A DNA stretch of 64,000 nt from Avena insularis (Eukaryota > Streptophyta > Magnoliopsida > Poales > Poaceae): positions 112,528,685-112,592,684 of the forward strand of contig CM042694.1 in assembly GCA_023614405.1 (NCBI GenBank), read 5' to 3'. Shown in pieces: positions 40,931-54,115 of the stretch. Position 1 is the stretch's first letter, and each line of letters begins with the position of its first letter. The notes beneath the pieces are model-generated. The model was not told the DNA's origin. It made no database searches and saw nothing but the letters and a program-made list of their open reading frames with translations. The position numbers were made by a program, and so were the translations under genes.

Positions 40931-42472
40931 TGATTATTGGCTCAACACGTCGAGCTCGTTGGGGAACCCCAAGAGGAAGGTATGATCAGCACAGCAACAA
41001 GTTTTCCCTCAGTTATAAAACCAAGGTTATCGAATCAGTAGGAGCAAGGAAACACCTCCCAGGTGTTGTTGCCAACTCGGAGTCCTGCACAACACAACCA
41101 CAGAACTTTGCCCCCAACTTACAGTGAGGTTTTCAATCTCACCAGATTTGCTGAAAACAAAGGAGTAAACATATTGTGTGGAAGAAAGTAAAAGCTTGCA
41201 GAAAGTAAACACAAAACAGTAAACAGTTGTAGATTGATGGTAAAAGAAAGGACTGGGGTCCATAGTTCACTAGTGGTGGTTCTCCTTAAGATATATGACA
41301 TGTCGGGTGAACAAATTACAGCGGGGCAATTGAAAAACATTGAGAAAGCATACATGCATATACTAATCATCTTGACTCCTATGAGATTTGATTGGGCATT
41401 ACAACATTATACATACGTAATCCAACTGCATCTATGACTAATAATCTACCTTCAGGTTATCATCCGAACCCCCTCTGTTATTAAGTTGCAAACAACAGAT
41501 AATTGCATTACACATTGCGTGTAAAGTAAACAATACGATTGTTCTATGAACAAAGGATTGCTGTTTTCTCCCTAGTAGCAACAGCACATCTAGTACCTTA
41601 GAGATTTCATCACTTCCCATTACTAGAGGCATGAACCCACTATCGAGCATAAATACTCCCTCTTGGAGTTGCTAGCATCTACTCGGCCAAGATATCTACT
41701 AACAACGGAGAGCATGCAAGATCACAAATAACAAAGACATGATAGAATCAATAATCAATCTGAAATAGCATCTCAATATCCATCGGATCCCCGCAAACAC
41801 ATGTATGATTACAAATAGATGATCTTGGTCATGAACGGAGATCACAAGATCTAAACATGGTAGCACAAAGGAGAACAACCAACCATCTAGATACTACATG
41901 GACCCGTAGTCCAAGGATGAACTACTCACGCATCACACCGGAGGCTTGCATGGTGATGAAGAAGGCCTCTAGGGTGAATTCTCCCCTCCGGCAGGGTGCC
42001 GAGAAGAGCTTCAAATCCCTCCCGATCTAGGGATGGGGATGACAGTGGCTACAGACTCTTTCGTGGAATTTTGATCGGGTACTTAGGGTTTCTGTATCAG
42101 AGGCATCTTATAGGCGAAAGGGGAGGCCGAGGGGTGCCCTAGGCGACCACACCACCCCCTGGCGCGGGCCAGACCTAGCCGCGCGGCCAGGTGGTGTGGT
42201 GGCTCTCTGACCCCTCTCAGTCTTGTATTCTGGCTCCGTGTCCCCCTGGGTGAAATACTGACTTTGGCTTTTGTCCCGTCCAATTCCGAGAATATTCATT
42301 TTCTGACTTTCCTGGAACCAAAAACAGCAGAAAATAGGCAGCTGGCACGGTGACATCTTGTTAATAGGTTAGTCCAAGAAAGTGTATAAAAGGTACTCCA
42401 AAGTGTGGACAAAACATAAGAAATTAGATAAAAACCAAGCATGGAAATTATAGATACGTTAGCAACGTATCA
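40931..42472 (-). repeat. 3' LTR of the truncated gypsy copy
   Basis: It ends (starting on the minus strand) TGATACGTTGCTAACGTATC, beside the polypurine tract. It has the GGGTGAACAAATTACAGC block absent from the 28.4-kb LTR, so that block is ancestral. Confidence 0.8.
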
Positions 42473-43245
42473 ACATCCCCAAGCTTAACTCATGCTCGTC
42501 CTTGAGTAGGTAAGTGATAAAAAGAAAGAATATTTTTTGAGGTGACATGCACCATCATAAAGTTGATCAAAGTATTTGTAAAACATTGATAGCTGGGATC
42601 ATAGTACTTCAACATAGCATGAAATATAAAGTTCTAACAATAAGACATAGCAACTATGTTGTAACATGAAAAGGCACAAACAAACGATTCATCAATAACA
42701 ATGTTTTGCAAGACGTTTGTTTGTTTCACATAAAGAAAACATAGCATAATGGCATTCAGCTTGTCCCTCATAGAGTAGCAAACAAATGCATAGGACACCT
42801 TCAAAGTTCATAAGGGTGACTAGATACAAATAGTTTAAGAACAAGCAATATCAAAGTTATGCATCAATCAACAAGTCTTGGGACAATGCACATAGAACTA
42901 AGAATGGCCACTATGCTCTATCAATAGGTGCATAAAGATAGAAGGTGGAGACTCAACATAAAAGTAAAAGAAAGGCCTTCATAGAAGGAAGTAGGGATTC
43001 AAGTTTCATAAAGAGCTTCCAAAAATTATGGTACTTATTAGCTTTCATCTCTCAAATCCCCTATCATAAGCATCTTGAAGTGATTAAGGTTAAAGTGAAC
43101 AAACTATGGAGTATATGCTTGACAAAGTATAAGTTGGAAATCTCATGTCCCTTTAATACAAGGGCCGCTCCTCATGCTACTCAAGTTTAGTTACCGGTAA
43201 GTTCTTGTCATAGTAAGTACATGTGTATCATAGAGAACTGGCAAC
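40931..43245 (-). mobile_element. Truncated second copy of the same gypsy family
   Basis: An LTR (about 40931-42472) and the adjoining 3' interior (42473-43245) match 28447-30790 throughout, including the polypurine tract AAGCTTGGGGATGT. The outer end of the LTR is divergent (ATTGGCTCAACACGTCGAGC) and the interior stops abruptly at about 43245. No 5' LTR or gag is present. Relative to the complete copy it has lost many CG-containing words and several small blocks, suggesting greater age. Confidence 0.85.
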
Positions 43246-43878
43246 GGGGGGCTTGTTCGTCCGCGGTACCAAAGTTGGCAGGCCAGCGCATGGCGGTACC
43301 TAAGTTGCCTGAAATTACCGTGTTTCGAAAAGTTGGGCCGCCAACTACTGAGAGGGGCCATTTCGAGGCAAACTCATCTCACCCCTGCCAAATATAAACA
43401 TTCCGTTAAACCGCCCCGTGAAGTAGATGGTCGGGACCCACATGTCGGTTATCTGTCCGTGACGCGGGCGCCAACACGGCAACCTCTTAGGCAAATCGAG
43501 CAGCTAAGTGGATTGGATGCGTTGACCGATTTCACAAATCCATTCCCAGCTTTCCCCTAGCACCGGCGGCGTCAAAATCCACCCTCCAGGCAAGACGATC
43601 CCTTCGGACATTTGACTTTCGGGGCCAAGTTGCTGCGCCCAGTCGCTGATACCGAGCTCCAATGGCGCATGCCATAGCCGCCGTTGCGAGGCTCTAGCCC
43701 GCCTCCGCCGCCGACGAGCCAAGCAGCTCGGAGGATGGCAGATCCTACTATCAAGAAAGAAGAAGTTCTGTCTACAAGCGGGTGATCTACCCTTCTCTTT
43801 GCTATTCGCACTGGTTACAACTGCTAGCTGGCTACTGAACCTCAAATTGTTTGTTAGCCCAACGCTGACAAACATATT
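43246..43878. other. Low-copy sequence interrupted by the BARE-like insertion
   Basis: A GC-rich region. Its start (GGTACCAAAGTTGGCAGGCC and GCATGGCGGTACCTAAGTTG) has the flavour of a Mutator-like TIR, but no inverted partner is visible. Open frames on the minus strand (43504-43875) have no motif support. It would be contiguous with 52811 onward before the insertion. It ends at the TSD ATATT (43874-43878). Confidence 0.35.
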
Positions 43879-45785
43879 TGTTGGAGATATGCCCTAGAGG
43901 CAATAATAAATGTAGTTATTATTATATATCTTTGTGTTTATGATAAATGTTTACATTCATGCTATAATAGTATTAACAAGGAAACCATTAATACTTGTGT
44001 GATTTGTAAACTTAATTTGAAGTCCCTAGTATAGCCTCTATACTTCACTAGCTTGTTGGTTGATTGATGATTGTGGTTTCCCTATCATGAACATTGAGAT
44101 GTTATTAACAACAAGATCATATCGTTAGGAGAATGATATGGTGGACATACTCCTATAGACAAGCGTAGCATAAAGATCAAGTCATTTCAATAGTTCAATT
44201 GCTATATGCTTTCTGATACATAGTAACCTAATTCCTTTGACCATGAGATCATGCATATCACCTTTACTGGATGGATGCTTTGATGTCATCAAACACCACA
44301 CCGTAACAGGGTGGCTATAAAAGTGGCATTGAGTGTTCGGAAAGTATTGGTTGAAACACATGGATCAAGAGTGGGATTTGTCCATCCATATGACAGATAG
44401 ATATTCTCTGGGCCCTCTCGGTGAAATGTCATCCAATTAGCTTGCAAGCATGTGACTGGGTCACAAGGGATCACATATCACGGGAACGAGAAAAGAGTAC
44501 TTATCAGTAACGAGGATGAACTAGGTATGCAGAGATACCGACGATCATAACCTCGGATAAGTAACATATCGTGAGACAAAGGGAAATTGGTATCGTATGT
44601 AAGTGGTTCATTCGATCGCAAAGTAATCGAGAAATATGTGGAGCCATATGAATTTCCAGATTCCTCTATTGGTTATTGTTCGGAGAAGTGTCTCGATCAT
44701 GTCCGCATAATTCACGAACCGTAGGGAGACACACTTAAGGATTCGACGTTGTTTGAGTAGTTATGGTATTATGAGAAAGAGACCGAATGTTGTTCGGAGT
44801 CTCGGATGGGATCCGGGATATCACGAGGTGATCCGGAATGGTCCGGAGAATAAGATTCATATAAAGAAAGTCCCGTTTTGGAGTTGGGGAATGGTTCCGG
44901 TGTTTTCATCGGGAACATTCTAGAAGGTCCTGAATGTCCGCACTCCGGAAGGGGAAGGGTACATGAATGTGTCATTACATATTGGAATGATTGCATCATG
45001 TACTAGGTGTTCTTGCTGTCCAAAATAAAGGGTTTATTTAAATCCTAAATTGAAAAGTCAAACGGCTAGTTTGAAAGTCAAACGACAAGTTTTTGGAAAG
45101 TGGAAAGAGGAGGAGAAGTGGAAACCGAGTTGGGGAGGGATTCCTCCTCCCCAAGCAGCGCCCACCTCAAGGCCGAGTTGGGGAGGGACTCCACCTCCCT
45201 TGGCCACCGCCCTCCCACCTATAAAGGGAGGGCAGGTCGCCTCCTAGCACACACAAGTTCCTATCTTCTACCTCCGGTTTAGAGCCGCTTTTGGTTTAGA
45301 GCTTCTAATTGCTTTAGCCATGGTTTAGAGCCTTCTAATTGGTTTAGAGCCTTCTAATTGGTGTGTCTAATTACTAGACCACTAATAGCCTCTCTCATAA
45401 GCTCCACCATACTGCACCGGCTTAAGGCGAAGCCTGGGATTTCCTCTACTTAGGTACCACGCGTTGTCTTGCCGGAATCGCGAGGAGAGTGCTACAACCT
45501 CCGCTGCTTGCTGGAACAAGGGAGAGGAAGGTCTTCGTCGAGTACCGAACGTGTGACAGACTGCGGGAGCGCTGCTGAACGTGATACCGAAGGATCGTCC
45601 ACGCGATCTTGAGATCGGAAAGAGTACGACTACATCACCCACGAGAATCTGCTCTCGTTAAACACTTTGGAATCTTCGAGGGTGAGTTATTCCATCGACT
45701 CGTTGCTACAATCTAGTAGATAGATCTTGGCTTGTTTGTTTGTATGCGATAGAAAATTTTGTTTTCCATGCTACGAACCCCTACA
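43879..45785 (+). repeat. 5' LTR of the BARE-like element (1907 bp)
   Basis: It begins TGTTGGAGATATGCCCTAGA and ends CTACGAACCCCTACA. It contains a TATAAAGGGAGG-type promoter box near 45220, with the downstream leader that would form R/U5. Confidence 0.93.
45218..45230 (+). promoter_or_regulatory. LTR TATA box
   Basis: CCTATAAAGGGAGG lies about 560 bp before the LTR end. The same box recurs in the 3' LTR near 52240, the position expected for the copia LTR promoter. Confidence 0.55.
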
Positions 45786-46960
45786 GGGTATCGAGCCGTG
45801 TCTATATGTAGATCTGTTGACGAGTAGAACACAATGGTCATTGTGGGCGTTGATGCTTTATTGTAGATTGCTTTTTGTGTACTTTGCATCTTGCGGTATG
45901 TTGGGATGAAGCCGGCTAACCTTACATGACATCGTTCATGAGACTTGCTCCACGCTTGACATGCAACTCGTTTTGCATAAGTGGCTTTGCGGGTGCCTGT
46001 TTCTCCTAGCATAGTAAAGATCCAATTTACAACGGGTAATCAACAATGCTAGTATCAATGTTGTGGTTCTTGTTCGTAGGTTAGAACGACACTTATGGAA
46101 AGCCCCAAACCACGTAAAATATGCAAAGAAAGTAGAAGCGTCTAACTTTGTTTTGCAGGGTGTCTGATGATGTGATATGGCCATGATTGTGATTATATTT
46201 GATGTATGCAATGTTCCTTATTGTAAGTTGGCAACGCAGGAGCCATATGGTTGTCTTTAATTTCTGCTAAGACCTGCGTGTCTATTCAAAATAGTTGTAA
46301 TAGTTGAAGCTGGTGGGCGACAACCATGAAGAAGCGTCATTGACCTTGATGCTATGCCGTGATGATGGAGATCATGTTAGTGCTTGAAGATGGAGATCGG
46401 AAGCACAAAGAAGAAAGGCCATATCATATGACATATTATGAATTGCATGTGATGTTAATCCTTTATGCATCTTGTATTGCTTAGTAGGCGACGGTAGCAT
46501 TATAAGATGATCCCTCATGCACATAAATTTCAAGTTCTAAAGTGTTCACCCTTAGTATGCACTGCTACAAAGCTTGTCGCTCAAGCACCACGTGATGATC
46601 GGGTGTCTTTGATTCCATGGGTGAATACAACATAAGCAAGCCAGATTTGCTTATGCGCGGTAGCTAAGGTTTGATCTTGACGAGCCTAGCATGTAGACAT
46701 GGCCTCAGGGGAACACGGATCGAAAGGTAAAGCATGAATCATATAGTAGATATGATGAACATGATGATTGTTCGCCATTGAAACTATATCAACTCTCGTG
46801 ATGATCGGTGTTGATGTAGTGGATTTGGTTCGTGTGATCACTAAAACAATGTGAGGGATGTTGTTTTGAGTGGGAGTTCACCTAGTTTAATTTCATTAAT
46901 TAATTTGAACTCAATTTGTCATAAACTTAGTCTAAACTATTGCAAATATGTTGTAGATCA
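45786..46960. other. Primer-binding site and untranslated leader of the BARE-like element
   Basis: GGGTATCGAGCCGTG after the LTR is a decayed form of TGGTATCAGAGCC (initiator Met-tRNA complement). The leader of about 1.2 kb matches that of the second BARE-like element in layout and has no open frame of note. Confidence 0.7.
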
Positions 46961-47790
46961 ATGGCAGCCCTACCATCAATTTTAATGCGTTCCTAGAGAA
47001 AGAAAAGTTGAAAACAATGGAAGCAACTTCATGGATTGGTTCCGCAATTTGAGGATTGTCCTCACATGGTAATTTGACCTATGTCTTTGGATGCACATTG
47101 GTGACCCACCAGACTGATGCTACCGATGAAGTAAAGAATGTTTACCTTGCTCGGAAGAATCAGTACTCCATAGTTCAGTGTGCTATCTTGTATGGTTTAG
47201 AATCGGAGCTTCAGAAAAGGTTTGAAGAGTCAGACCCATATGATATTGTCGAGGATCTCAAATTAATTTTTGAGACTCATGCGAAATTGAAAGTTATGAA
47301 GCTTCTGAAAAGTTCTTTAACTGCAAGATGGAAGAGGGCAGCTCCGTCAGTGAGCATGTGCTTAAGATGTCTGGGCACGCAAATAAACTTCAAAGCTTGG
47401 GTATAGTGATTCCTAATACTTTGGGGGTTTACCGCATCCTCCAATCACTACCACCAAGTTACAAGAACTTTGTGATGAACTACAAACATGCAGAACATGA
47501 ACAAAGAGTTGCGTAACTGTTTGCTATGTTAAAATCTGCAAGTGGAGATCAAGAAAGAGCACCAAGTGTTGATGGTCAATAAGACCACCAAATTCAAGAA
47601 AGGCAAGTCTAAGAAGGGACACTTCAAGAAGGGTGGTAAGAAAGCTGCCACGTTAAGAAGACCAAGGCTGGACCTAAGCCCGACATCGAGTGCTTTTACC
47701 GCAAGGGAGAAGGTCATCGAAGCGGAATTGCCCAAAGTACTTGGCGGATTTGAAGAACGGCAACATCAAGAAGAAAGGTATATCGATATA
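46961..47790 (+). pseudogene. BARE-like gag, frameshifted
   Basis: The ATG at 46961 opens a BARE-type gag (INFNAFLEKEKLKTMEATSW; stop soon after). Pieces in changing frames include NVYLARKNQYSIVQCAILYG, a LKLIFETHAKLKVMKLLKSS region, PPSYKNFVMNYKHAEHEQRV and a Lys-rich tail. The zinc knuckle at about 47688 reads CFYRKGEGHRSG: the second Cys is Arg and the last Cys is lost by frameshift. Gag packages the RNA; this copy cannot. Confidence 0.85.
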
Positions 47791-49200
47791 CATGTTATTG
47801 ATGTGTATCTCACTAGTATTCGTAGTAGTGCCGGGTATTTGATACTCGGTTCGGTTGCTCATATTTGTAACTCAAACAGAGCTGCAGAATAAACGGAAGC
47901 TAGTGAAGTACGTGGTGACGATGCGCGTAGGAAACGGATCATAGGTTGTTGTGATCGCGTTCGGCACGCTACCTCTTCATCTACCATTGGGATTAGTTTT
48001 ATACTTAAATAATTGTTATTTGGTGCTCGTTGAGCATGAACATTATATCGGGATCTTGTTTATTGCGAGACGGTTACTTGTTTAAACCGAGAATAATGGT
48101 TGTTCGATTTATATGAGTAATATGTTTTATGCACATGCACCTTTGATAGATGGTCTATTCTTGTTGAATCTCGATAGTAGAAATACACATATTAATAACA
48201 TTGAAGCTAAGCGATTGAAATCAGCGATAACTCGACCTATATATGGCAATGCTGTCTTGGTCACATTGGAGTGAAGCGTATGAAGAAACTCCATTCATGG
48301 ACTTCTTGAATCACTTGATTTTGAATCACTTGAAAGATGCGAAGCATGTCGATGGGTAAAATGACTAAGACTCCATTTTACGGTATAATGGAGCGAGCTA
48401 TGAACTTATTGGAAATCATACATACCGATGTGTGTGGTCCAATGAGTGTAGCATCGTGATGGTTATCGTTATGTTCTTACCTTCACGGATGACTTGAGTA
48501 GATATGGGTATATCTATTTCATGAAACATAAGTCGAAACTTTCGAGAAGTTTAAGGAGTTTCAAAGTGAGGTAGAGAATCAACGTAACAAGAAGATTAAA
48601 TTTCTACGCTCGATCGTGGAGGTGAATATCTAAGTTACGAGTTTGGCGAGCATTTGAAGAAATGTGGAATACTTTCGCAGCTTGACACCGCCGAACACCA
48701 CAACATAATGGTGTGTCCGAACGTCGTAATCGAACTCTCTTAGAAATGGTTCGTTCTATGATGTCACTTACAGATTTACCGCTATCATTTTGGGGTTATG
48801 CATTAGAAACACCCGCATTCACTTTAAATAGGGCAACGTATAAATCCGTTGAAATGACACCATATGAATTATGGTTTGGGAAGAAACCTAAATTGTCGCT
48901 CCTTAAAGTTTGGGGATGCGAAGCCTATGTAAAGAAGTTACAGCGGACAAGCTTGAACCCAAAGCGGAAAAATGCGTCTTCATAGGATACCCGAAGGAAA
49001 CTATTGGGTATACCTTCTATCATAGATCCAAGGCAAAATCTTCGTTAAGAATGGATCCTTTCTAGAGAAGGAATTTCTCTCGAAAGAAGTGACTGGAAGG
49101 AAAGTAGAACTCGACGAGGTTGTCGAACCTTCTCTCGAATTAGTAGCGCAGCAGACCGGAAGAAGTTCTGTGGTGCCCGCACCAATAAGAGAGGAAGCTA
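47791..49200 (+). pseudogene. BARE-like protease and integrase, frameshifted
   Basis: Recognisable blocks in order: VIDVYLTSIRSSAGYLILGS with VAHICNS (the protease DTG is replaced), LNNCYLV-like sequence, the HHCC region around 48240-48350, the integrase TFTDDLSRYGYIYFMKHK region (about 48480-48535), SERRNRTLLEMVRSMMSLTD and VEMTPYELWFGKKPKLSLLK. At least six frame changes occur over 1.4 kb. The second catalytic Asp region (48600-48640) is damaged by deletions. Confidence 0.85.
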
Positions 49201-50887
49201 ATGATGGTGATCATGAAACTTCTTGAGGTTGCTACAGAGCTCGGAGGTCAACGAGAACTCGTACCACTCCATTGGTATGATTCCGTTATGAATGTCATGG
49301 TGGTGGACAACACCGATGACCCCGAGACATATGAGGAAGCGATGATGAGCCCAGATTCCAATAAATGGCAAGAAGCCATGAAATCCGAGATTGGATCCAT
49401 GTACGAAAACCAAGTATGGACTTTGGTGGACTTACGGATGGCGAAAGGTTGTCGATAACAAATGGATTTTCAAGAAGAAAACAGATGTCGATGGTAATGT
49501 TACTTCTATAAAGCTCGACTTGTCGCAAAAGGGTTTCACAAATTCAAGGAGTTGACTACGATGAGACTTTCTCACGATGGCGAAGCTAAAATCTGTGAGG
49601 ATTATGTTAGCAATCGCTGCATATTATGATTATGAGATATGGCAGATGGATGTCAAAACAGCATTCCTCAATGGAGACATTGATGAAGAGTTGTATATGA
49701 TGCAACCCAAAGGTTTTGTCGATCCTAAAGATGCTAACAAGGTATGCAAGCTTCAACGGTCCATCTATGGATTGAAGCAAGCATCCGAAGTTGGAATCAA
49801 CGCTTTGATAAGGTAATCAAAGTTTTGATTTTATACAAACTTATGGAGAAGCTTGTATTTACAAGAAAGTGAGTGGGAGCTCAGAGCGTTCATAATACTA
49901 TATGTGGATGACATATTGTTGATTGGGAATGATGTAGACCTTCTTAATAGTGTCAAAGAATATTTGAATAATAGTTTTTCAATGAAGGATCTTGGCGAAG
50001 CAGCTTACATATTAGGCATAAAGATTTATAGAGATAGATCGAAACGCCAAATATCATTGTCACAAAATACATATTTGGACAAAGTTCTAAAGAGGTTTGG
50101 AATGGAAGATAGCAAGAAAGGGTTCTTGCCCATGTTGCCCAATACGACCTTGAGTAAAACTCAAAGTCCGACATCGGCAGAAGATAGAGAAAGGATGAGT
50201 AAGACTCTATGCATCAGCCATAGGATCTCTAATGTATGCCATGTTATGTACTAGACCCGACATTGCATATGCCGTTAGTTTAACTAGCAGATATCAAAGT
50301 GATCCAGAGTGGATCATTGACAATGATCAAAAACATCCTTAAGTACTTGAGAAGAACTAAGGATATGGTTCTTTCTTATGGAGGTGATGAACAGCTCGTT
50401 GTTAATGGTTACACCGATGTTAGTTGGAACACCGATCCGGATGATTCTAAATCACAACTGGATAATGATTTATTTTGAATGGTGCAGCGATTAATGGAGG
50501 AGTGCAAAGCAAAGCGTTGTGGCGAGATCTTCAACTGAATCGGAATACATGGCTGCTTCGGAGGCTTCACAAGAAGCAATATGGATGAAAGAGTTCATTA
50601 CAGAGCTGGGTGTGGTTCCAAGTGCGCTGGACCCAATGTCTATCTACTGTGATAACATGGGCGCCATAGCCAATGCGCAAGAACCAAGGTCACACAAGAA
50701 GCTGAAGCATATCAAGCTGCGTTTCCACGCTATTCGAGAACATATCCAGGATGGGGATATAAAGATTTGCAAAGTACACACAGATCTGAATGTGGCGGAT
50801 CCGTTGACTAAACCTCTCCGAGGGCAAAACATGACCAACACCAAACTGCCATGGGTGTTCGGTATATTACCATGTAATCTAGATTAG
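49201..50887 (+). pseudogene. BARE-like reverse transcriptase and RNase H, frameshifted
   Basis: RT blocks: MMSPDSNKWQEAMKSEIGS, FKKKTDVDGNV-like sequence, MDVKTAFLNGDIDEELYMMQ, KVCKLQRSIYGLKQAS and the catalytic ILYVDDILLIGNDVDLLN (about 49895-49950). RNase H blocks: RSSTESEYMAASEASQEAIW, IYCDNMGAIANAQEP and HTDLNVADPLTKPL, ending at the stop 50885-50887. Frameshifts lie near 49450, 49575, 49800-49855, 50215-50260 and around 50470. The TDSDW-type first RNase H motif reads TDVSW-like after damage. Confidence 0.88.
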
Positions 50888-50900
50888 ATGACTCTAGTGC

Positions 50901-50911
50901 AAGTGGGAGAC
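50901..50911 (+). promoter_or_regulatory. Polypurine tract of the BARE-like element
   Basis: AAGTGGGAGAC immediately precedes the 3' LTR, as in BARE/Angela elements. Confidence 0.85.
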
Positions 50912-52805
50912 TGTTGGAGATATGCCCTAGAGGCAATAATAAATGTAGTTATTATTATATATCTTTGTGTTTATGATAAATGTTTACATTCATGCTATAA
51001 TAGTATTAACAAGGAAACCATTAATACTTGTGTGATTTGTAAACTTAATTTGAAGTCCCTAGTATAGCCTCTATACTTCACTAGCTTGTTGGTTGATTGA
51101 TGATTGTGGTTTCCCTATCATGAACATTGAGATGTTATTAACAACAAGATCATATCGTTAGGAGAATGATATGGTGGACATACTCCTATAGACAAGCGTA
51201 GCATAAAGATCAAGTCATTTCAATAGTTCAATTGCTATATGCTTTACGATACATAGTAACCTAATTCCTTCGACCATGAGATCATGCATATCACCTTTAC
51301 TGGATGGATGCTTTGATGTCATCAAACACCACACCGTAACAGGGTGGCTATAAAAGTGGCATTGAGTGTTTGGAAAGTATTGGTTGAAACACATGGATCA
51401 AGAGTGGGATTTGTCCATCCATATGACGGATAGATATTCTCTGGGCCCTCTCGGTGAAATGTCATCCAATTAGCTTGCAAGCATGTGACTGGGTCACAAG
51501 GGATCACATATCACGGAACGAGAAAAGAGTACTTATCGAGAACGAGGATGAACTAGGTATGCAGAGATACCGACGATCATAACCTCGGATAAGTAACATA
51601 TCGTGAGACAAAGGGAAATTGGTATCGTATGTAAGTGGTTCATTCGACGCAAAGTAATCGAGAAATATGTGGAGCCATATGAATTTCCAGATTCCTCTAT
51701 TGGTTATTGTTCGAGAAGTGTCTCGATCATGTCCGCATAATTCACGAACCGTAGGGAGACACACTTAAGGATTGACGTTGTTTGAGTAGTTATGGTATTA
51801 TGATAAAGAGACCGAATGTTGTTCGGAGTCTCGGATGGGATCCGGGATATCACGAGGTGATCCGGAATGGTCCGGAGAATAAGATTCATATAAAGAAAGT
51901 CCCGTTTTGGAGTTGGGGAATGGTTCCGGTGTTTCATCGAACATTCTAGAAGGTCCTGAATGTCGGCACTGGAAGGGGAAGGGTACATGAATGTGTCATT
52001 ACATATTGGAATGATTGCATCATGTACTAGGTGTTCTTGCTGTCCAAAATAAAGGGTTTATTTAAATCCTAAATTGAAAAGTCAAAGCTAGTTTGAAAGT
52101 CAAGCGGCAAGTTTTGGAAAGTGGAAAGAGGAGGAGAAGTGGAAACCGAGTTGGGAGGATTCCCTCCTCCCAGCTTGGCGCCCACCTCAAGGCCGAGTTG
52201 GGGAGGGACTCCACTCCTCCCTTGGCCGTCCCCTCCCACCTATAAAGGGAGGCAGGCTGCCTCCTAGCACACACAAGTTCCTATCTTCTACCTCCGGTTT
52301 AGAGCCGTGTTGGTTTAGAGCTTCTAATTGCTTTAGCCAGCGGTTTAGAGCCTTCTAATTGGTTTAGAGCCTTCTAATTGGTGTGTCTAATTACTAGACC
52401 ACTAATAGACTCTCTCATAAGCTCCACCATACTCGCACCGGCTTAAGGCGGCCTGGGATTTCCCTCTACTTGGTACCACGCCGTTGTCAGCTGCCGTAAT
52501 CATGAGGAGAGTGCTACAACCTCCGCTTTGGAACAAGGAGAGGAAGGTCTTCGTCGAAAATTTAACGCAGTGACCGATTGCAAGGAGCGCTTTGGAACGT
52601 GGCGCTGGAAGGATCGTCTACGCGATCTTGAGATCGGAAAGAGTACGACTACATCACCCACGAGAATCTGCTCTCGTTAAACACTTTGGAATCTTCGAGG
52701 GTGAGTTATTCCATCGAATCGTTGCTACAATCTAGTAGATAGATCTTGGCTTGTTTGTTTGTATGCGATAGAAAAATTTTGTTTTCCATGCTACGAACCC
52801 CTACA
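50912..52805 (+). repeat. 3' LTR of the BARE-like element (1894 bp)
   Basis: It is nearly identical to the 5' LTR for the first 550 bp. After that there are scattered short deletions, many at CG-containing words (for example ACGGGAACG versus ACGGAACG, and CGATCGC versus CGACGC). Confidence 0.93.
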
Positions 52806-52810
52806 ATATT

Positions 52811-54115
52811 CTGTCCACAGTTTTCTGTCAAGTGGGATCTGCGCGGACCCCTTACCTGGTTACGGTAGTCCTCTATAGGTACGACTCTAAGGGGCAAGAG
52901 GTATGGACACCATTGTTTCACGATGGAAGAAGCGCCTACGCAGATCTGCACTATATCTGGTATGGTTGCTGCTCTGCATAATCATGTTGAATTATGGCCA
53001 AACAGACTGCAAAGTTCAGCTTCATGGGTGAACGTGGCATCATGGTTCCTATAACGTGTGACAGTCAGCTAATTGGGTTGATGAAAAGGTATGCTTCGGC
53101 TGCCATTTAGCTGAAATGTGATGTACTGGATGTGGAAGCTGCAGAATCGGGAGTCGCCTTCTATTCTTGGACAGGGGTGGTTGCTCAACCCAATTAGCTC
53201 TCGTAAGCAAAGGTCTCTTGGGGTTCGCATGTTTGTGCTGAATTGTAATTTTGTTTTATTTACTCTTGTAGATATTGGGCAGTTATGCAATAGTCTTGTT
53301 TCTTTGACAGAAGCGCTTAAAGGTTAGAAACATGACTGTCGGGTTAATCATTTTGCTAGAAGAAATTAAAACGAGTGGAAAGATGATCTTGGACGATTCT
53401 GGTGCCCATTGTCCCGGCGATGCAGTACGTGAAGCTAAGAAAATTGGCACCAAGGAAGAGGAAGAAGGCAGGAAATGAAGAAGCCATTGGGCGTGAAGGA
53501 TTGGCACCTGAGCTACGGAAGAAGGTGCGGCAATGAAGATGCATAGTAAAGTGTTGAACTTGAACCTATATATATAATTACATTAAATTCTGATCGTTAC
53601 GTGTGTGGCACGTTCTTTGGGCGTAAACAATCTACCAACGTTCTCGAGTAAAATGTACCGCAACTTAGGGTTTGGAAACGCTAGTCAGTAGTTGAATCCG
53701 AAATTGTGATTGTGCCACTGCTATCTGAAAACAAGGATCCACCGGTTCCACGATTGCTGAGGGGCAGGAGGTCTCCAAATACGATGGAATGTAAGTGGCA
53801 CATAAATAAATTATTTAAGCTGCCACACTCCATGAAGTAGCAACTTATTTCAGATGCTGCACAACAACGTGGCAACATAAACAACAATGTTCTCACCGAT
53901 AATGCCCAGATGAGGAGGAAATGGGTACCACTTTCTGGCCTAATCTTGAGCCAGTCTATCTCACCGCCTCTCTGCTCCTGCATCCCCTGCATCTGGCGAA
54001 GCTCTCGGATCTCCAAGAAGGGTACGTGCTTCCACTTTATAAATTGTGGTTGTGCCATTTGCATGCGGCACAATCCACGTAGATTACGTTTAAACAAACC
54101 ACCAATGTCAGAATA
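52811..54115. other. Low-copy region, possible Mutator-like N-terminal fragment
   Basis: Resumes the locus broken by the BARE-like insertion. At about 52994-53150 a plus-strand frame reads MAKQTAKFSFMGERGIMVPI then TCDSQLIGLMKRYASAA, like the PB1-type N-terminal domain in some Mutator-like transposases; a stop follows. Upstream, VTVVLYRYDSKGQEVWTPLF is also open. A minus-strand frame at 53681-54118 (QMQGMQEQRGGEIDWLKIRP) has no known motif. None of this forms a complete gene. Confidence 0.35.

Larger units (their letters stand above)
43879..52805 (+). mobile_element. Complete BARE/Angela/WIS-like Ty1-copia retrotransposon (8.9 kb)
   Basis: LTRs at 43879-45785 and 50912-52805 start TGTTGGAGATATGCCCTAGA and end CGAACCCCTACA. 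A perfect 5-bp target-site duplication, ATATT, lies at 43874-43878 and 52806-52810. A degenerate initiator-tRNA-Met primer site follows the 5' LTR and AAGTGGGAGAC precedes the 3' LTR, both typical of BARE-type elements. The order gag, protease, integrase, RT, RNase H on the plus strand is copia. The coding part is broken by many one- to few-base deletions, so it is inactive. The LTRs differ mainly by small indels. Confidence 0.95.
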
